In this document: piece by piece, positions 11,310-28,809 of the stretch
Layout: each line of letters opens with the position of its first letter
Numbering within the stretch: position 1 is the first letter of the stretch
NCBI GenBank assembly: GCA_907165135.1
Contig: OU015569.1
Span: 9,672,501 to 9,736,500, forward strand
Length of the DNA: 64,000 bases
Origin: Oikopleura dioica
Lineage: Eukaryota; Chordata; Appendicularia; Copelata; Oikopleuridae
Direction of reading: 5' to 3'
Position numbers and translations under genes: made by a program
The notes under the pieces: model-generated
Databases searched by the model: none
The model's input: the letters and a program-made list of their open reading frames with translations, nothing else
What the model was told of the DNA's origin: nothing

Positions 11310-12161
11310 ATGAGCAGCGATTCCGATAACGACCTCGAGGCCTTTTTCGCTGCTGTCAAAAAGAAGGACGACTACAGGCGTTATAAAGCGCCAGTAAACA
11401 AGCATAAACGACCACCAAGGAGCGTCAACGTGGATTGGGGAAAAGTTGAAATTCCAAAAATGAGTAGACCTACCTACGGCTCTGATTCCGAGTCCTCGGA
11501 GGCCGAAGAAGTATCGCCAAGCAAACTTAGACACACTTCAATCATGAGGGATGATAGCAGCTTCTCAAAAATGAAGAACACGGGAGCTAAAGTTCACAGT
11601 AGAGTCAAAAAGTGTGCTCAAGCGATCACAAAGGCATCGAATCTCAACGTAAATTTCAAACCTGCCGCCTCTGAATCAACGGATGCACCCGCTTCAACAA
11701 GCAGTTCGTCTGGCATCTTTGACACTCCACCGGCTAAAGAAAAGAAAACTCGAAAAGCAGAAGAAAATCCGGTGCAGAATCCCAATACGGATAAGAAGGG
11801 AAATAAAAAGAAGAAACACGAGAAGAAAAAAATGATTGAAATTCAGACGAAAACCAAGAGTAAGAAGCCCAACATACAGGAAGCGATTGAAGAATTGCAA
11901 GAAAATCAGGAAGGCAGAGGAACACCAGCTCCCGAAATAATAGAAATATTGGATTCTGAAGACGAGCTTCGAAGCAAGTATTCGTCTTTGGCAAAGGAAA
12001 AAACACCTGAGCCAGATCAAGCCACGAAAAAGCGAAAAATAAAAAAAGTCAACCGAGTGCCAATCGTCATTGAGGACTCCACTGATGATGAAAACGAAAC
12101 CGAGGCAGAAAAATATCGGAAGGAGGTGATTCGGCGAAGAAAAATTAAAATTCACGCTTAG
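11310..12161 (+). CDS. Lysine-rich, probably nuclear protein with SUMO-interaction-like motifs
   Basis: A single-exon frame of 283 residues, unusual here because its neighbours have introns. The N-terminus is acidic (MSSDSDNDLEAFF). The middle is Ser/Lys-rich with several basic clusters that could act as nuclear localisation signals. Two segments have the SUMO-interaction form, hydrophobic core followed by acid: EIIEILDSEDE (about residue 211) and VPIVIEDSTDDE (about residue 248). The protein is low-complexity and probably disordered, ending in KYRKEVIRRRKIKI. I cannot assign a family; the N-terminus only vaguely recalls RAD51-associated proteins. An acceptor about 20 nt upstream supports this start. 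Confidence 0.65.
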   Translation: MSSDSDNDLEAFFAAVKKKDDYRRYKAPVNKHKRPPRSVNVDWGKVEIPKMSRPTYGSDSESSEAEEVSPSKLRHTSIMRDDSSFSKMKNTGAKVHSRVKKCAQAITKASNLNVNFKPAASESTDAPASTSSSSGIFDTPPAKEKKTRKAEENPVQNPNTDKKGNKKKKHEKKKMIEIQTKTKSKKPNIQEAIEELQENQEGRGTPAPEIIEILDSEDELRSKYSSLAKEKTPEPDQATKKRKIKKVNRVPIVIEDSTDDENETEAEKYRKEVIRRRKIKIHA

Positions 12162-12469
12162 ACTATACAATCCTGACAAATCTTTTTACCATCTGTAAAT
12201 AATTTCACTAAAATAAATTTTCCTTTTGAATCCTAGTTTTTAATATTTGAACTAATTGAAGCAACTAATCACGAGCAAAAGGGATGCATTAGGGTAGGGT
12301 ATTTATTTTTTCTCGGCTTGATGCCATGGGCAGTTTGTGGTTAATCTGTGCGATCTGAGTTTGTGGCCCGCGATAAGGATCATTCACCGGTTTTCGGTAA
12401 CGGTAACAATTCGAGGCAGTCTGATTTCAATCATTCTCCACTTTTCGTAACACAGTGCCTGACAAGAGA

Positions 12470-12727
12470 ATGCTCCCGGAAATCGAGCCCATCCCTCACT
12501 TCGACACGAAGAGTTTCGTGGGAGGCATTGGAGCTGCAATCGCTCTGATGCTTATTTGCATCTTGCTCTGGAAACGAATCACGTAAGGTCCGTTATCATA
12601 CAATTTTTAACATTTTTATAGGAGCCGAAAAGGAAAGAAAACTGACCAGCCTGGTCATTATCCTCAGGATGAACTCGGAGTTCTCTACAATGTCGCTTCT
12701 GAAGAAGATTCTTCAGTAACAATTTGA
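12470..12727 (+). CDS. CD164-like short membrane protein
   Basis: Exons 12470-12582 and 12622-12727 (39-nt GT-AG intron, phase 2) encode 72 residues. PHFDTKSFVGGIG leads into one membrane span (AAIALMLICILLW) and a basic then acidic cytoplasmic tail. The FD-x-x-SF-x-GG lead-in resembles the membrane-proximal segment of CD164/sialomucin-type proteins. Those proteins have a mucin-like ectodomain and signal peptide, and none is visible in frame here. An ATG near 12327 starts a hydrophobic run but meets a stop and could not be joined with usual splice sites. Either an upstream exon was missed or this is a shortened member. The family link is tentative. Confidence 0.5.
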
Positions 12728-13139
12728 GAAGAAAAATCATGAAAGACTTATGAACATCGACATCTATATCTGCAACTAAATTTTGAAAAATATTTGGCCA
12801 AACTAATTTACACCTGCGTAATTCCTCCTTATTTTTTTTCATAAACATCAATACCCGAAAATCTTTCAAGAAGTTTGCGGAGTCGCCTTTGAAATATGAT
12901 GTTGGTTTTATTTGAAATCACAGAAATTGTAAATTGCATCTTGAATTGAGCGGAAAATCAGTTTGTTTTAATTCGTTTGAACTGGACATGTTTAAGGATC
13001 GGGGGATGGGGTAGGTTGTCGTTTGCTGATTGAAGGTCTTCATTATTGAGCGATTTGAATCGGTCTGTAGATTGTTCTCACTGTGGCGCCAGAAATTTTA
13101 TGAAGTTGTTTGAGTTACGGAAGATAAGAAGATTGAAGA
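12728..13139. other. Intergenic between convergent genes, about 410 bp
   Basis: Holds the 3' untranslated regions of the CD164-like gene and of the focal adhesion kinase gene, which converge here. No other feature seen. Confidence 0.4.
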
Positions 13140-18721
<5,582 letters not shown>

Positions 18722-19730
18722 CTTTTATTTTTCATTTCTTAACATTTTCAAATTGAAGACTTTTGATGATTTTCTTATCGATTTGTAAAAAATAGTCGAA
18801 AGAGCTTCACATGATCAAGTTTGTGCTTAAAACAAACGTTTATATTTTTTAAATTTGCCGCGAATTGTGGATACTGAGCACTCGACGAAAATGGTCGTGA
18901 GTTTGAATCCTTTAACTCTGGATTGAACACACAACCTTTCTATGCGAGTGCGTACCAAAATAGAATTTGTTTAAATGAGATAACAGAAACATTTTTTGAA
19001 ATGCAAGGACATTTTTTGGTTTGGTCTTCAAGTTGATGAAGTTCAACAGGACATCATTTTATAAATCGTGAGTTATACAATAGTGTAGGGAAACGACAAA
19101 TTATTGTATAAAACACACTAGCTATATAAAACAACATATGAAGAAATCACAAAAGTTAAAAGTATCTGGCGCTCGACGGAAAATGAAGTGAATGAATAAG
19201 ACATGAGTGCCGCATTGCTCTTATAAACGATAGGGATAGCAGGATCAAATTGCACAGTAGACTAGAAAGAAGAAACGCGCCCGTCTCCTTTAATTTCTTG
19301 ATAGGTTCTCTTAACGTAACTAAATTTAGACAAATTAGGAAAAATGTACTAAATTCGGAAGCATTCAATGAGACCAATAACTGAAAATAAAGAACTGAAA
19401 ACGCAGAAAGAAGCTCGCCTCGCTCAACATCTACTGAAATTACGGTAACACTACAGTAGATGTTCTAAAGGAGAAATAAGGACGTGAACATAGGAATTCC
19501 AGCATTATGGAGAGGTTTTAGAGATAGCGTTTCAAGTCAATTTTACTTTGATTTCAGATGCTAGATAGGTGTGTTGATAATTGAGTATATAATGATGATA
19601 TTACTGTTTATACTGGTAGTGAGCTACTAAAAGCAAAGAATAATTGACTCGAAAACGTTATTTTATGAAAGATTACTGGTGAACACACGAAGTAATTATC
19701 GAGTAGCTTTGGAGGTCCAGTCGGGTCGAT
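18722..19730. other. Intergenic, about 1 kb
   Basis: Lies between the start of the focal adhesion kinase gene and the 3' end of Rab2. AT-rich, with only short unsupported frames. Upstream control sequence for focal adhesion kinase would lie here, but I could not pick out a specific element. Confidence 0.4.
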
Positions 19731-20720
<990 letters not shown>

Positions 20721-20879
20721 TTAAGAAAAATAGGTCTTTATGAATAAAAAACTACAGAAGTTGGGGAGTTGGCATTTTTGAAAGAAGGCGATGTTATACG
20801 CGTGGTGTACGAAGGTTGGAAATGTGTCTTTCAAACGGTTTATCAAAGTTCACTTGTCATATATTATATAATAAATTGA

Positions 20880-22838
20880 TTATGAAATAGACTGTTTCCT
20901 TTGTAAGTCTTCGTAAACCGTCGGGGTGCTTTGCGGTTTGGCAAGTTGAATCGCCGCGCGAGGACCAAGTTTAAGTTCCTCCAGCGAGACAATCTCATCT
21001 TTGATTTCAGTCCATCCAGTGCCATCGCTAAGGGTGAGAATTCGAAACTCGTTCGTTTCTATTTTGTCGGCAATGTATTCACGAAGAGCGCGGACAGTTT
21101 CCGAAGGGCGCATCCGAATCATTAGGAACTTGTCGTCGAGAGTGCGGACGCGAATCGTTATGCCCTTACTCGTAGAAATACGCGTGCCCGAACGAGCCAA
21201 GTCTAACTTGTCGCTCATCTCGTTTGAAATATCTGTTTCGATAAGTCGAGGATCGTTCGTTCTAATCTCATTATTTAAATACTATCAAGACAGCTCTTTT
21301 TACCTGATCACCGGCTCCTGCAGACTTTTGCCAAGACCAGGGAACTTCTTCGAGTATGAAATAGAATGAAAATCTTTAACGTTGAAAATCAGTCCATCAG
21401 GGAATCGAGTTTGCAACTCAGTTGGAAAGAACCCGTCTTGAAGATCACGCAAGAATTGACGCGAATGCGCCAACGATCGGAAAGGACCTTCACCAAGCAG
21501 AATTCCATTCGAGTATAAAGCAAGATCAAGATCTTCTCCTTTTTCTGGAGCCTTGAGGTTCCGCCAGCGCCATCTTGCACGATGCGAGACGTGTCTTTTC
21601 CGCAAAGTTCGTTCAACTCCTCGATGTTGCTAACGATCTTCGGCCAATTTACTTCTTCTTCGTCGTCTGATTCGGTATCGCGAAAATGTAACGAGGAGAT
21701 GAATAAATAATCAAATGCTTTATGAGGCGATTACCGGCCTGAAGAGTCATTGCTCGAGGAGAGCTCATCGTTTCCCACCCAGATGTAGCCATAGTCAGCC
21801 AAAAACTGTTCCATTTCCATTATCTGTGAGCGCAGACGTTTGTTCTCTACCATGTACAGAGGCTCGTTGAATGTAGCATGCGCGTTTCTCGAAACATACT
21901 GTAGCTCTAGCTCTGCTCGCTGAGCTCGTCGTTGAGCTGTTTTCAGTTCTTTTTCTAGCTCAGCCACGCGCTTCATCGCCCCTGCCAGCAAGGTCTCGGA
22001 TTTGGTGTGATCCGCTGTGCACGAAAACATGTTTCCTGAAAAGGCGCACAATAAGATGTGCGCAGGTATATTCGATCACAGAGGAACTGTGATCGAGGCT
22101 CGATCACAGAATTGAAATTCAGTCTTATTTGGATCACAAATTTTTTGTGATCCAGAATTCCTTTCGCCCGACCCATGAATTTATCACTGAATTTCATTAG
22201 GAAAACTATTCATCCCATGGCCGGATGATAAGAATTTCCGATAACGCGGCTTCGACCTTTGAGATGATTCAACAATCCCTCGTTATGAAAGCCTGAATTC
22301 CCATCCCTAATTTTTGGATCACACGAATTCTGTGATTGAGAGCTGTGATCGGCCACAGCAAATTTGGCGGTGTGCTAGACTGAATCACAGCCTTTTCTGG
22401 GATCCGCGAATGCTGCGCACATCATTTTGTGCGCCATTTCAGGGGACTCATTTTTGCGCACAGCGGGTCACACCAAATCCGAGACCTTGCCTGCCAGTAG
22501 CTCCAAATTGTCTGGAGCTCGTTTTTCTTTCGACAAATGAGGAAACTCCTAAAAGAAATTCGCGGGGGTTCTGAAAATACATCATGCCTTCAAATCGGTT
22601 TCTATTTCGGCATCGAGCCGCTCAATTGTATCTGCGAGCAATCCCAGGTCATCGCGCTCGAGTTGGTTCTCCCGCTCTAGCCGCGTAAGAGGGATGATTT
22701 GCTCCCGGCAAACGGTCGGATCAAAACCGTAATTACGCTTATACAGGTTCAAACAAGTTCAGATCATGTGAGTCACGCGATTCTCTTAAGTTGAGCCCGT
22801 TCATAAGGCCCATTAGAACTCGTCCCTTTGTCCTCCAT
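20880..22838 (-). CDS. ubxn11: UBXN11 (socius)-like SEP and UBX domain protein
   Basis: The minus strand encodes coiled coil (exon 22737-22588 and the exon ending near 21736, with MEQFLADYGYIWVG as in UBXN11), a linker (PKIVSNIEELNEL), a SEP domain (exon 21551-21304: LALYSNGILLGEGPFR, DLQDGFFPTELQ) and a C-terminal ubiquitin-like UBX domain (exon 21261-20880). UBXN11 binds Rnd GTPases; UBX proteins as a group act with p97/VCP. The likely start is the ATG at 22838, 9 nt after an acceptor. Several junctions are unsettled. Exon 1 cannot be joined cleanly. A 503-bp inverted-repeat element lies in front of the third exon. Between the linker and the SEP exon the frame changes, needing either a tiny or GG-type intron or one missing base. 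Confidence 0.8.
21988..22490. mobile_element. 503-bp MITE-like element with 78-bp terminal inverted repeats
   Basis: The ends 21988-22065 and 22413-22490 are inverted repeats (outermost bases GCAAGGTCTCGG, about 85-90 percent identical over 78 bp). The same 6 bp, CTGCCA, flank the element at 21982-21987 and 22491-22496, as expected for a target-site duplication. The interior has smaller palindromes built on GATCACA/TGTGATC and no coding frame, so it is non-autonomous. It sits in the UBXN11-like gene at the start of an exon. I do not recognise the superfamily. Confidence 0.85.
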
Positions 22839-23004
22839 TCGATTTTCCTCTTAAAAATGTGGTTTTATTTATTGAAATCGATTTTTTACAAAAATAATAT
22901 CATATTGTAGGAAAATAAAATAATAAGGAAGATCAGTAGAAAAATAGAGTATGCGAAATGCGTGGAAGAGTTGGTGTACAGGCGCGATGAAAAAAGAAGT
23001 GAAG

Positions 23005-25350
23005 TTACCAGGTGAAGCCGAGGCGCTGCTTACCAACAGAGGCGACGCCGGGCTCCAAGTTCTTCCGAATTTCAAGCGTCTCGGGATTCCTACAAAAAAA
23101 CCTTTGTTTTCGCGCGCTTTCAAGTTTTAATCAGTTCCCAATGGCTCTTTTAAAATTTAAAGGGGTTTCGAAAAATCGATCTCGCTTGTCATGTCAGGTT
23201 TTATAATGAGCGGATAATCTATACATATGGCATGGGCGGACTTGCTTGTACTTGACGAATAGGAATCTTATTCTTTCGTGTTTGATTTTCGCTATCTGCA
23301 GTGTGGTGAGCCGATTAAGAAGGAAGATTTACCTGTATGTTGGCAGCTGCCTAGCATCGGCCGTCGCAGCCAAATAAGACGGTCTTAACAGCCAGCGTAA
23401 GCATTTAAAAGTAAGAATATAACAGTATAAATAAGTAAGTATTAATCACCTCATGCCGGTGATGGGATCGATCGGACCACGCCCGCCGCCTGGACCTCGT
23501 GCACGGACCACTTTCAGAGGAAATGTGTTTCGCTCCGCCTTTTCTGCCGCCATAATCACCTAACAATATGCACAAATTGACGACAACTATTAATTTACCT
23601 TATCGGCGTACTCCTGGAATTCAGCTTCTTCCTTTTTGTACTTTTGCGCGTCAACCTTCTCAAAATCGGTTTCTTTTTTCGCAAAAGCTTCTCGAGCGGC
23701 CTTGTCTGCTTCGTATTTGGCGAAGTTATTCGTAGCGAGCTTCGTCGTCGCTTTTCGGCGATTGGCGAACTTTTCTTTCTCCTGTTTTTGGAATTCACTG
23801 TCCAAGGCTTGCAAGCGCACGCGCTCCTCAGCTGATTCTTTGGATTCTATTTCTTTCGCGATCCTGTCAACCTCTAGCTGCAACTGGCGATGCTTGCTAA
23901 TAGAATTGATTCTCGCTCTTCGCTGGCTCGCTTCGTCCATTTCGCGTTTAGCCGCCTTCGCTTCTTTTTCAAGACGCGCAGCCTCTATCCTTTCGTCGAG
24001 ATCGTCTTCTGCTTCTCTGTATTCGGCAGCTAATTTCTCGGCCATACGGTTACGCGCTTGTTGCGATTCTTTTCGCAGCTCTAAAAGTCGTTGGGCTCGC
24101 ATCTTCGCGATTTTGTCTTTCGTCGAAGCGTAGATATTTCTTTTTTGCTCTTCCCGAACAGCTTCATCCTCGTCTTCTTTAGCAAGCCGCGCCTTCGTTT
24201 CCAAATGGGAGTTGAGCCCCTCTTCGAATTCTTTTTTCCGGAGCGCGAGTTGCTCCTGTTCAAGCCGCAGCTTTTCCTTGTGGGCTTCTGCTTGCTCCGC
24301 GAGTTCTTTTCCTTCTTCGATCCAAAGTTGTTCCTCGGATTCATTAACTTGTTTTTTCGCTGCCACTTGCTCCATCAGCCCCCTAAAATAAATTATTTAT
24401 AAAGTGCGATTCCTTTTTATGTTCTCTTATTCAAGCTTGTTGATTTTTACCTTTTAAAGATTTGATTATTCTGCAATCTTTCAAGGTTGCGCTGAGCTTC
24501 GAGCTGAGCCGCCTCCTCAAGATCCCGCTCGGCTTTCAAGTGCCAATTTCGATCGCGCGAAGCCATTATCTCTAATTTAACGTTTTATAAGCAGCGGCAT
24601 TTTTCAAGGCTCAAACCGTCGTATCGCTTCTTGTGCTCGATCTGCACTTCGCGTTCTTTGAGGACCTCTGTGAACGTCAATGCGGCGTGAAAGTCCTTGA
24701 CTCGATCCGTTGCGTTAAACATCTTCTTTTTCGCTAAAAAGAAAGCATCATTTCCGTAGCTTTAAGCGCTTCCATTACCATCTTCGATGACTCGCCTTCG
24801 CTCTGCAGCCCTGTACTCTTCTTCTTCCAGGTCTTTTAGTTGCTTGATTCGCTCTTCCTCCTCTTCCCGCGCCTTTTTTGCCGCCAGTTTTGCTTTACGC
24901 TGGCCGGCAATAGTATTATCCCATTTCGAGGAGATTTCTTTGCTAAAATTCCGCCATTTAAATTCTAACTTAGAACAATCAATTCTCTCTACATCGATAT
25001 ATACAGAAAAGAAGGCCAGCTCCGGTGGAAATCCGAAAGTACAACAGCCACGAAATCAATTCTTGTTCAATACCTTTTTCGTTGTTTTTTCTACAAAAAA
25101 TCGATTCTCACCTTTGCTGGAAAGCGGCCCTCTTCGCTTCAGCCTGAGCAGCGCGTTGTTGTTGCTCGCGCTCGCGACGCGTCAAACTCGATTCCATCCT
25201 TTATTTTTCGGTAAGAATGCACTCAGAACTTTCGCCAGTGAATAATAGATACCTGTTAAATTCATTTTGAGTGAGGACTAGAACGCGCTCCTTTTGCGCC
25301 CCGGCTCGCCGCCCATGGCCGACGACGCTCAAGTCTTGGACCATTGCCAT
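23005..25350 (-). CDS. cfap210: CFAP210 (CCDC173)-like ciliary microtubule inner protein
   Basis: Nine exons (25350-25253, 25198-25112, 24942-24779, 24733-24617, 24571-24451, 24382-23599, 23559-23450, 23383-23333, 23089-23005), all GT-AG and in phase, give 538 residues. Almost the whole length is charged coiled coil. Family-diagnostic segments are SKWDNTIAGQRKAKLAAK in exon 3 and TDRVKDFHAALTFTEVLKERE in exon 4. A Gly-rich stretch follows (ARGPGGGRGPIDPITG), ending KQRLGFTW. CFAP210 lies inside the lumen of ciliary doublet microtubules, so expression should be in ciliated cells or sperm. The next gene (UBXN11-like) starts 166 bp downstream behind an acceptor, suggesting a CFAP210-UBXN11-Rab2 transcription unit. 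Confidence 0.88.
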
Positions 25351-26195
25351 TCTGATTTTGATGAAGCCAATTAGTTATTATTAATAACACTGCTATTTTA
25401 TTTTTGTGAACTTTGTGACGAATTCAGAAAGAGGTAAAGATAGAAAAGATAATTGTTGTTTCGATTCGTTCATGCCTCCAAACAAAGACTATTTTTCTTT
25501 TCTTATAAATGACTCAAGCTCGCATCAGAGCATATAAATGAAATAAAAAAAAAACGTAACTTGGCTGGATTACTGTCGAGCGTGTGCACTATCACAAATT
25601 GTAGAATCTCTTCGATCACTTCTTGTGATAGGAACTCTCTTTTGATAGGATCGATTTGAAGTGCGCAGATAATTGAAAATGGGAAAGATACTTTGAGAAA
25701 TTCATGAAAAAAGCGTCAAAAGAAAAAAACAACAGAAGATTAGAATTGTCTTTTAGCGAATCAAACTTATAAAAAACTATTCCAAGAGGACTTCTTTAAA
25801 CTTATTTCAGGCGGAAAAGCGGTAATCTTGTGGTTGTAACTTAAAAGTTACAATTTGTAACATATAGATAGGTATTCTTTGAAAAGTAGGCCTGTAATGT
25901 TACTTAAGCAGAATTGTGTCATGCAGAATTGTCTTAAACTCAAACTCGTTTATATGCGAAATTGTAGATACACTTGCATAAGGAAACATCGAAGTTGAAT
26001 AATGGGTGATGTACTTTTCACTTGTAAAGATTGAGGATTATGAGACGAGAAGCCGAATTAAGATATCTTTATTTTTTCTTCCGATTTAAAGAATTCATAA
26101 AGTGAGTCGTTCAAAGGCATGAAAGTGAAGTGAAGTTGAAGAAATGCAAAATTTCGCTGCCCGAGTTTTATTTTGTCGTCGATTGAAATCTTGGT
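25351..26195. other. Intergenic, about 845 bp
   Basis: Between the LRRFIP 3' end and the CFAP210 start. Contains an A-run near 25546 and no coding structure. Probably holds the promoter of the CFAP210 unit; no clear TATA box or motif was identified. Confidence 0.4.
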
Positions 26196-28809
26196 TCACG
26201 TTTTCATTCTCGCTTGTCGGATCTTCTCAAGCCTCTTCTCCAAATGTTCATTTGTCAGTTCTAGCTCCTCTGCTTTGTCTTGCCACGTCCGCAGCTAGGA
26301 ATTATGCTTCTCTGGTCTGGAATTCTAGTGTTTTACCTCCCGTTGAAGTCTACGTTTCTCGGCCTTAAGGTCGTCTTCCGAAGATTCGTAGTGATCGGCA
26401 GCAGCTTTGTACCGGCTTACTTGCCCTTCTAGTCTCACTGTGTATTGCTACGAAACGAAGAGTTAGCAAAGTTATCAGAAAGCGAGTCGTTACTTTTTGC
26501 GCTTCTATTTCTTGCTCGGCTTTATTCGCTCTTGCCTTCGCCTCCTGGTAAAGTCGCTCTTTGACTTGGATTTCTTCTTCAGAAGCTGAGCTCGAGCTCT
26601 TCGAGTTCTGGGCCAGCAGCTGCTGTTTCAACTGTTCATTCTCGTTTCGCAGCAGCTCAAGCTCCGTAGAATCGTCGTTTTCCGGAACATAACCGCCGTC
26701 CTAAATTGTTTTTACGAATTGATTTGTCTTTTTTAACATATTCAAGAGAATCCACACATGAATGAACCATTCACAACCAAAAAACTTCAAGAAAAAGACC
26801 AAGAAAACACACTCTTGTTAAAATGAAAAGCAACAAAAGCATTTTATCAATCTTTTGCAAAAAAACACCTTCTTTGCAACAAGGGAAATCTGAGACTGCG
26901 CTAGATTTTGAAAGTAGTCGCGCTGGACTTCTAGCGCTTTGATTTTGTTGTCTCGCCAGATCAGCGTCTCGCGCAATTCGCGCAACTGCTCCTGACTCTC
27001 CGACTTACTCGACTTGTCCTAACGATTGGTTCCACTGCTGTTGTTGTTTTTTTAAGAGTGTACCTGGATGATCTGGTCTTTCTGTCTGATGATTTCGCGT
27101 AACTGGTCCAGTTTGAGATTTTGAGCTTCGGTTTGTGTCTGAAATCATTAAATTCAACAACTTCGAATGGATAAGTGCACCTTTAGTCGCTGTGCTAGTT
27201 GGCATTTTTCATTGAGTTCTTTGAGCGTGGTGGCGAGGGTGTCCTCCCTTTCTTCCAAAAGGTTCTTTAGGTGTTCGTTCTCGTAGTGCCAGGCGGTCTT
27301 CTCGTTGTCGAGCTGTGCGTTCTGCACCATCGCCTTTTGTATTTCTCCTCGATGGCTGACGACGACTCCTTAGGAAGTGATTAGCGATATTCGTGTGAGC
27401 GGATAAGCCAAGACGTCACACTGGGTCATTCTCTTCTCACACTCGCCTCTAGTTTAAATCCAAAACTCGTAGTCAACAAATTCAAAACTCACACAAGGAT
27501 CTTACTTTGAGCTCTTTCAGCTCATTGAAATAGGTATTTTCCAAGCGCCGGACGCGGTCCTCGGCGGAGATCTACTCATTTAAGCGGAGCAGTAGCTAAA
27601 AATAATTTACCTCTACTCTGGGGCGGCCATTCGAGCCGTTCGAAGTCGAGTAGTCGTTTGTATCGGCGAACCTCTTCGGGAGTGAGCCATTTCCTTCCTG
27701 AACATAGTTGATAAATCAACTTAAAAACGAAAATAATCCCATGTACAAGAACTAGAAGAAAACAACTCTCTTTGTGAACAGCACGCTTACTAAAGGAACA
27801 TGCAGCTGTACCTGGTAAGAGTTGAGAAGGTAGTCGCCGGATTGGCTCTCTAAATCGTCCATCTGGCATAAAAGGTAAATTTAAAATCAGTCTGCGCGAG
27901 ATAAAATTCGCAGCGATAAAGCATCACTGTTTCAAGAAAAAGAAAAGGTCGCTAAATTCACAAATTGACTCTTAATCATTCTGTGAATTGCCTTGAAAAA
28001 GAGAGTGACTCAGGTCCAAATCCGCCGATTTGAATTAGAGCGAACTGAAATGGAAGGTACCTCTTCGGATAGAATCTCGAGGAGCTCATCAAAATTACTC
28101 TTGTCGCACATGGACGAGTATAACTGGGTCTACTCTCATATTCGTGTTTTTAGAGCGCCGGAAAAAATCGATGGAGATAGTGTTGCGGAGGAGAGGCGGG
28201 GAGGCGGAAGATAAGAAAGAAAGAAAGAGACTTACGTCCGAGAAGAGAGAATTCCGCGAGTCACAGCGGTAGAGAGAGTCTACTTCGGAGCCATTTCGCG
28301 AGTTTAACCGAGACTGGCTTTTGTACAGCGAAAGAGAAGAGCCCGAACGGGATGATGAGGACTAATTTACTTCAGTTTAATTTTCTTATTTCTTTTTGCC
28401 AAATGTTAGTTTCAACCAAAGCACGCTCAAGAATGTTTTTGAAGAGAAAACATGAAGATGAGGAATAAGGATGAAAGAAAAAAAGGGAAGAAAAAGAAAG
28501 CAAAAACAAAAATACCAAGTTGGGCATCGAATAACGCATGGACCTATCATTCCAGCGCTTTCCCTAGACGAGTGTTCTAGTTCTTGAGTCTCTCAAGAAA
28601 AGGACAGCTTACCTCTCTTTGCTGCTTATCGAGTTCTTTGAGTCGGATTTCACGAGCTTCCTTTCTAGCCGCTCTCTTTGCCTCCAGCCGCGCTTCTGCC
28701 TGGAAATTAGTTAGAAAAAGAAGAAGAAGATAAGGAAAAGTACCTCTCTGGCGATGGAGGTGAGGGAATCGTCCTCGGCGTCCGGCCTCCTCGGTCTTCG
28801 CCCGCTCAT
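26196..28809 (-). CDS. lrrfip: LRRFIP1/2-like coiled-coil protein
   Basis: Thirteen exons: 28809-28744, 28699-28613, 28361-28236, 28123-28061, 27862-27812, 27697-27611, 27571-27506, 27368-27181, 27138-27064, 27018-26869, 26700-26494, 26447-26337, 26294-26196. The N-terminus [20 protein letters not shown], the Ser-rich middle and the C-terminal coiled coil ([36 protein letters not shown]-type end [11 protein letters not shown]) match LRRFIP proteins, which bind Flightless-I and modulate Wnt and innate signalling. All introns are GT-AG. The exon 27368-27181 is 188 nt where phase demands 189. Its reading changes frame inside a run of four A at about 27335, where one more A would restore the family sequence (EEKYK then [12 protein letters not shown]). 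This may be an assembly error or a real lesion. About 458 residues if whole. Confidence 0.88.

Noticed and set aside
23636-24133. 165-codon plus-strand frame, Ser/Phe-rich
   Set aside because: It is the antisense shadow of the CFAP210 coiled coil.
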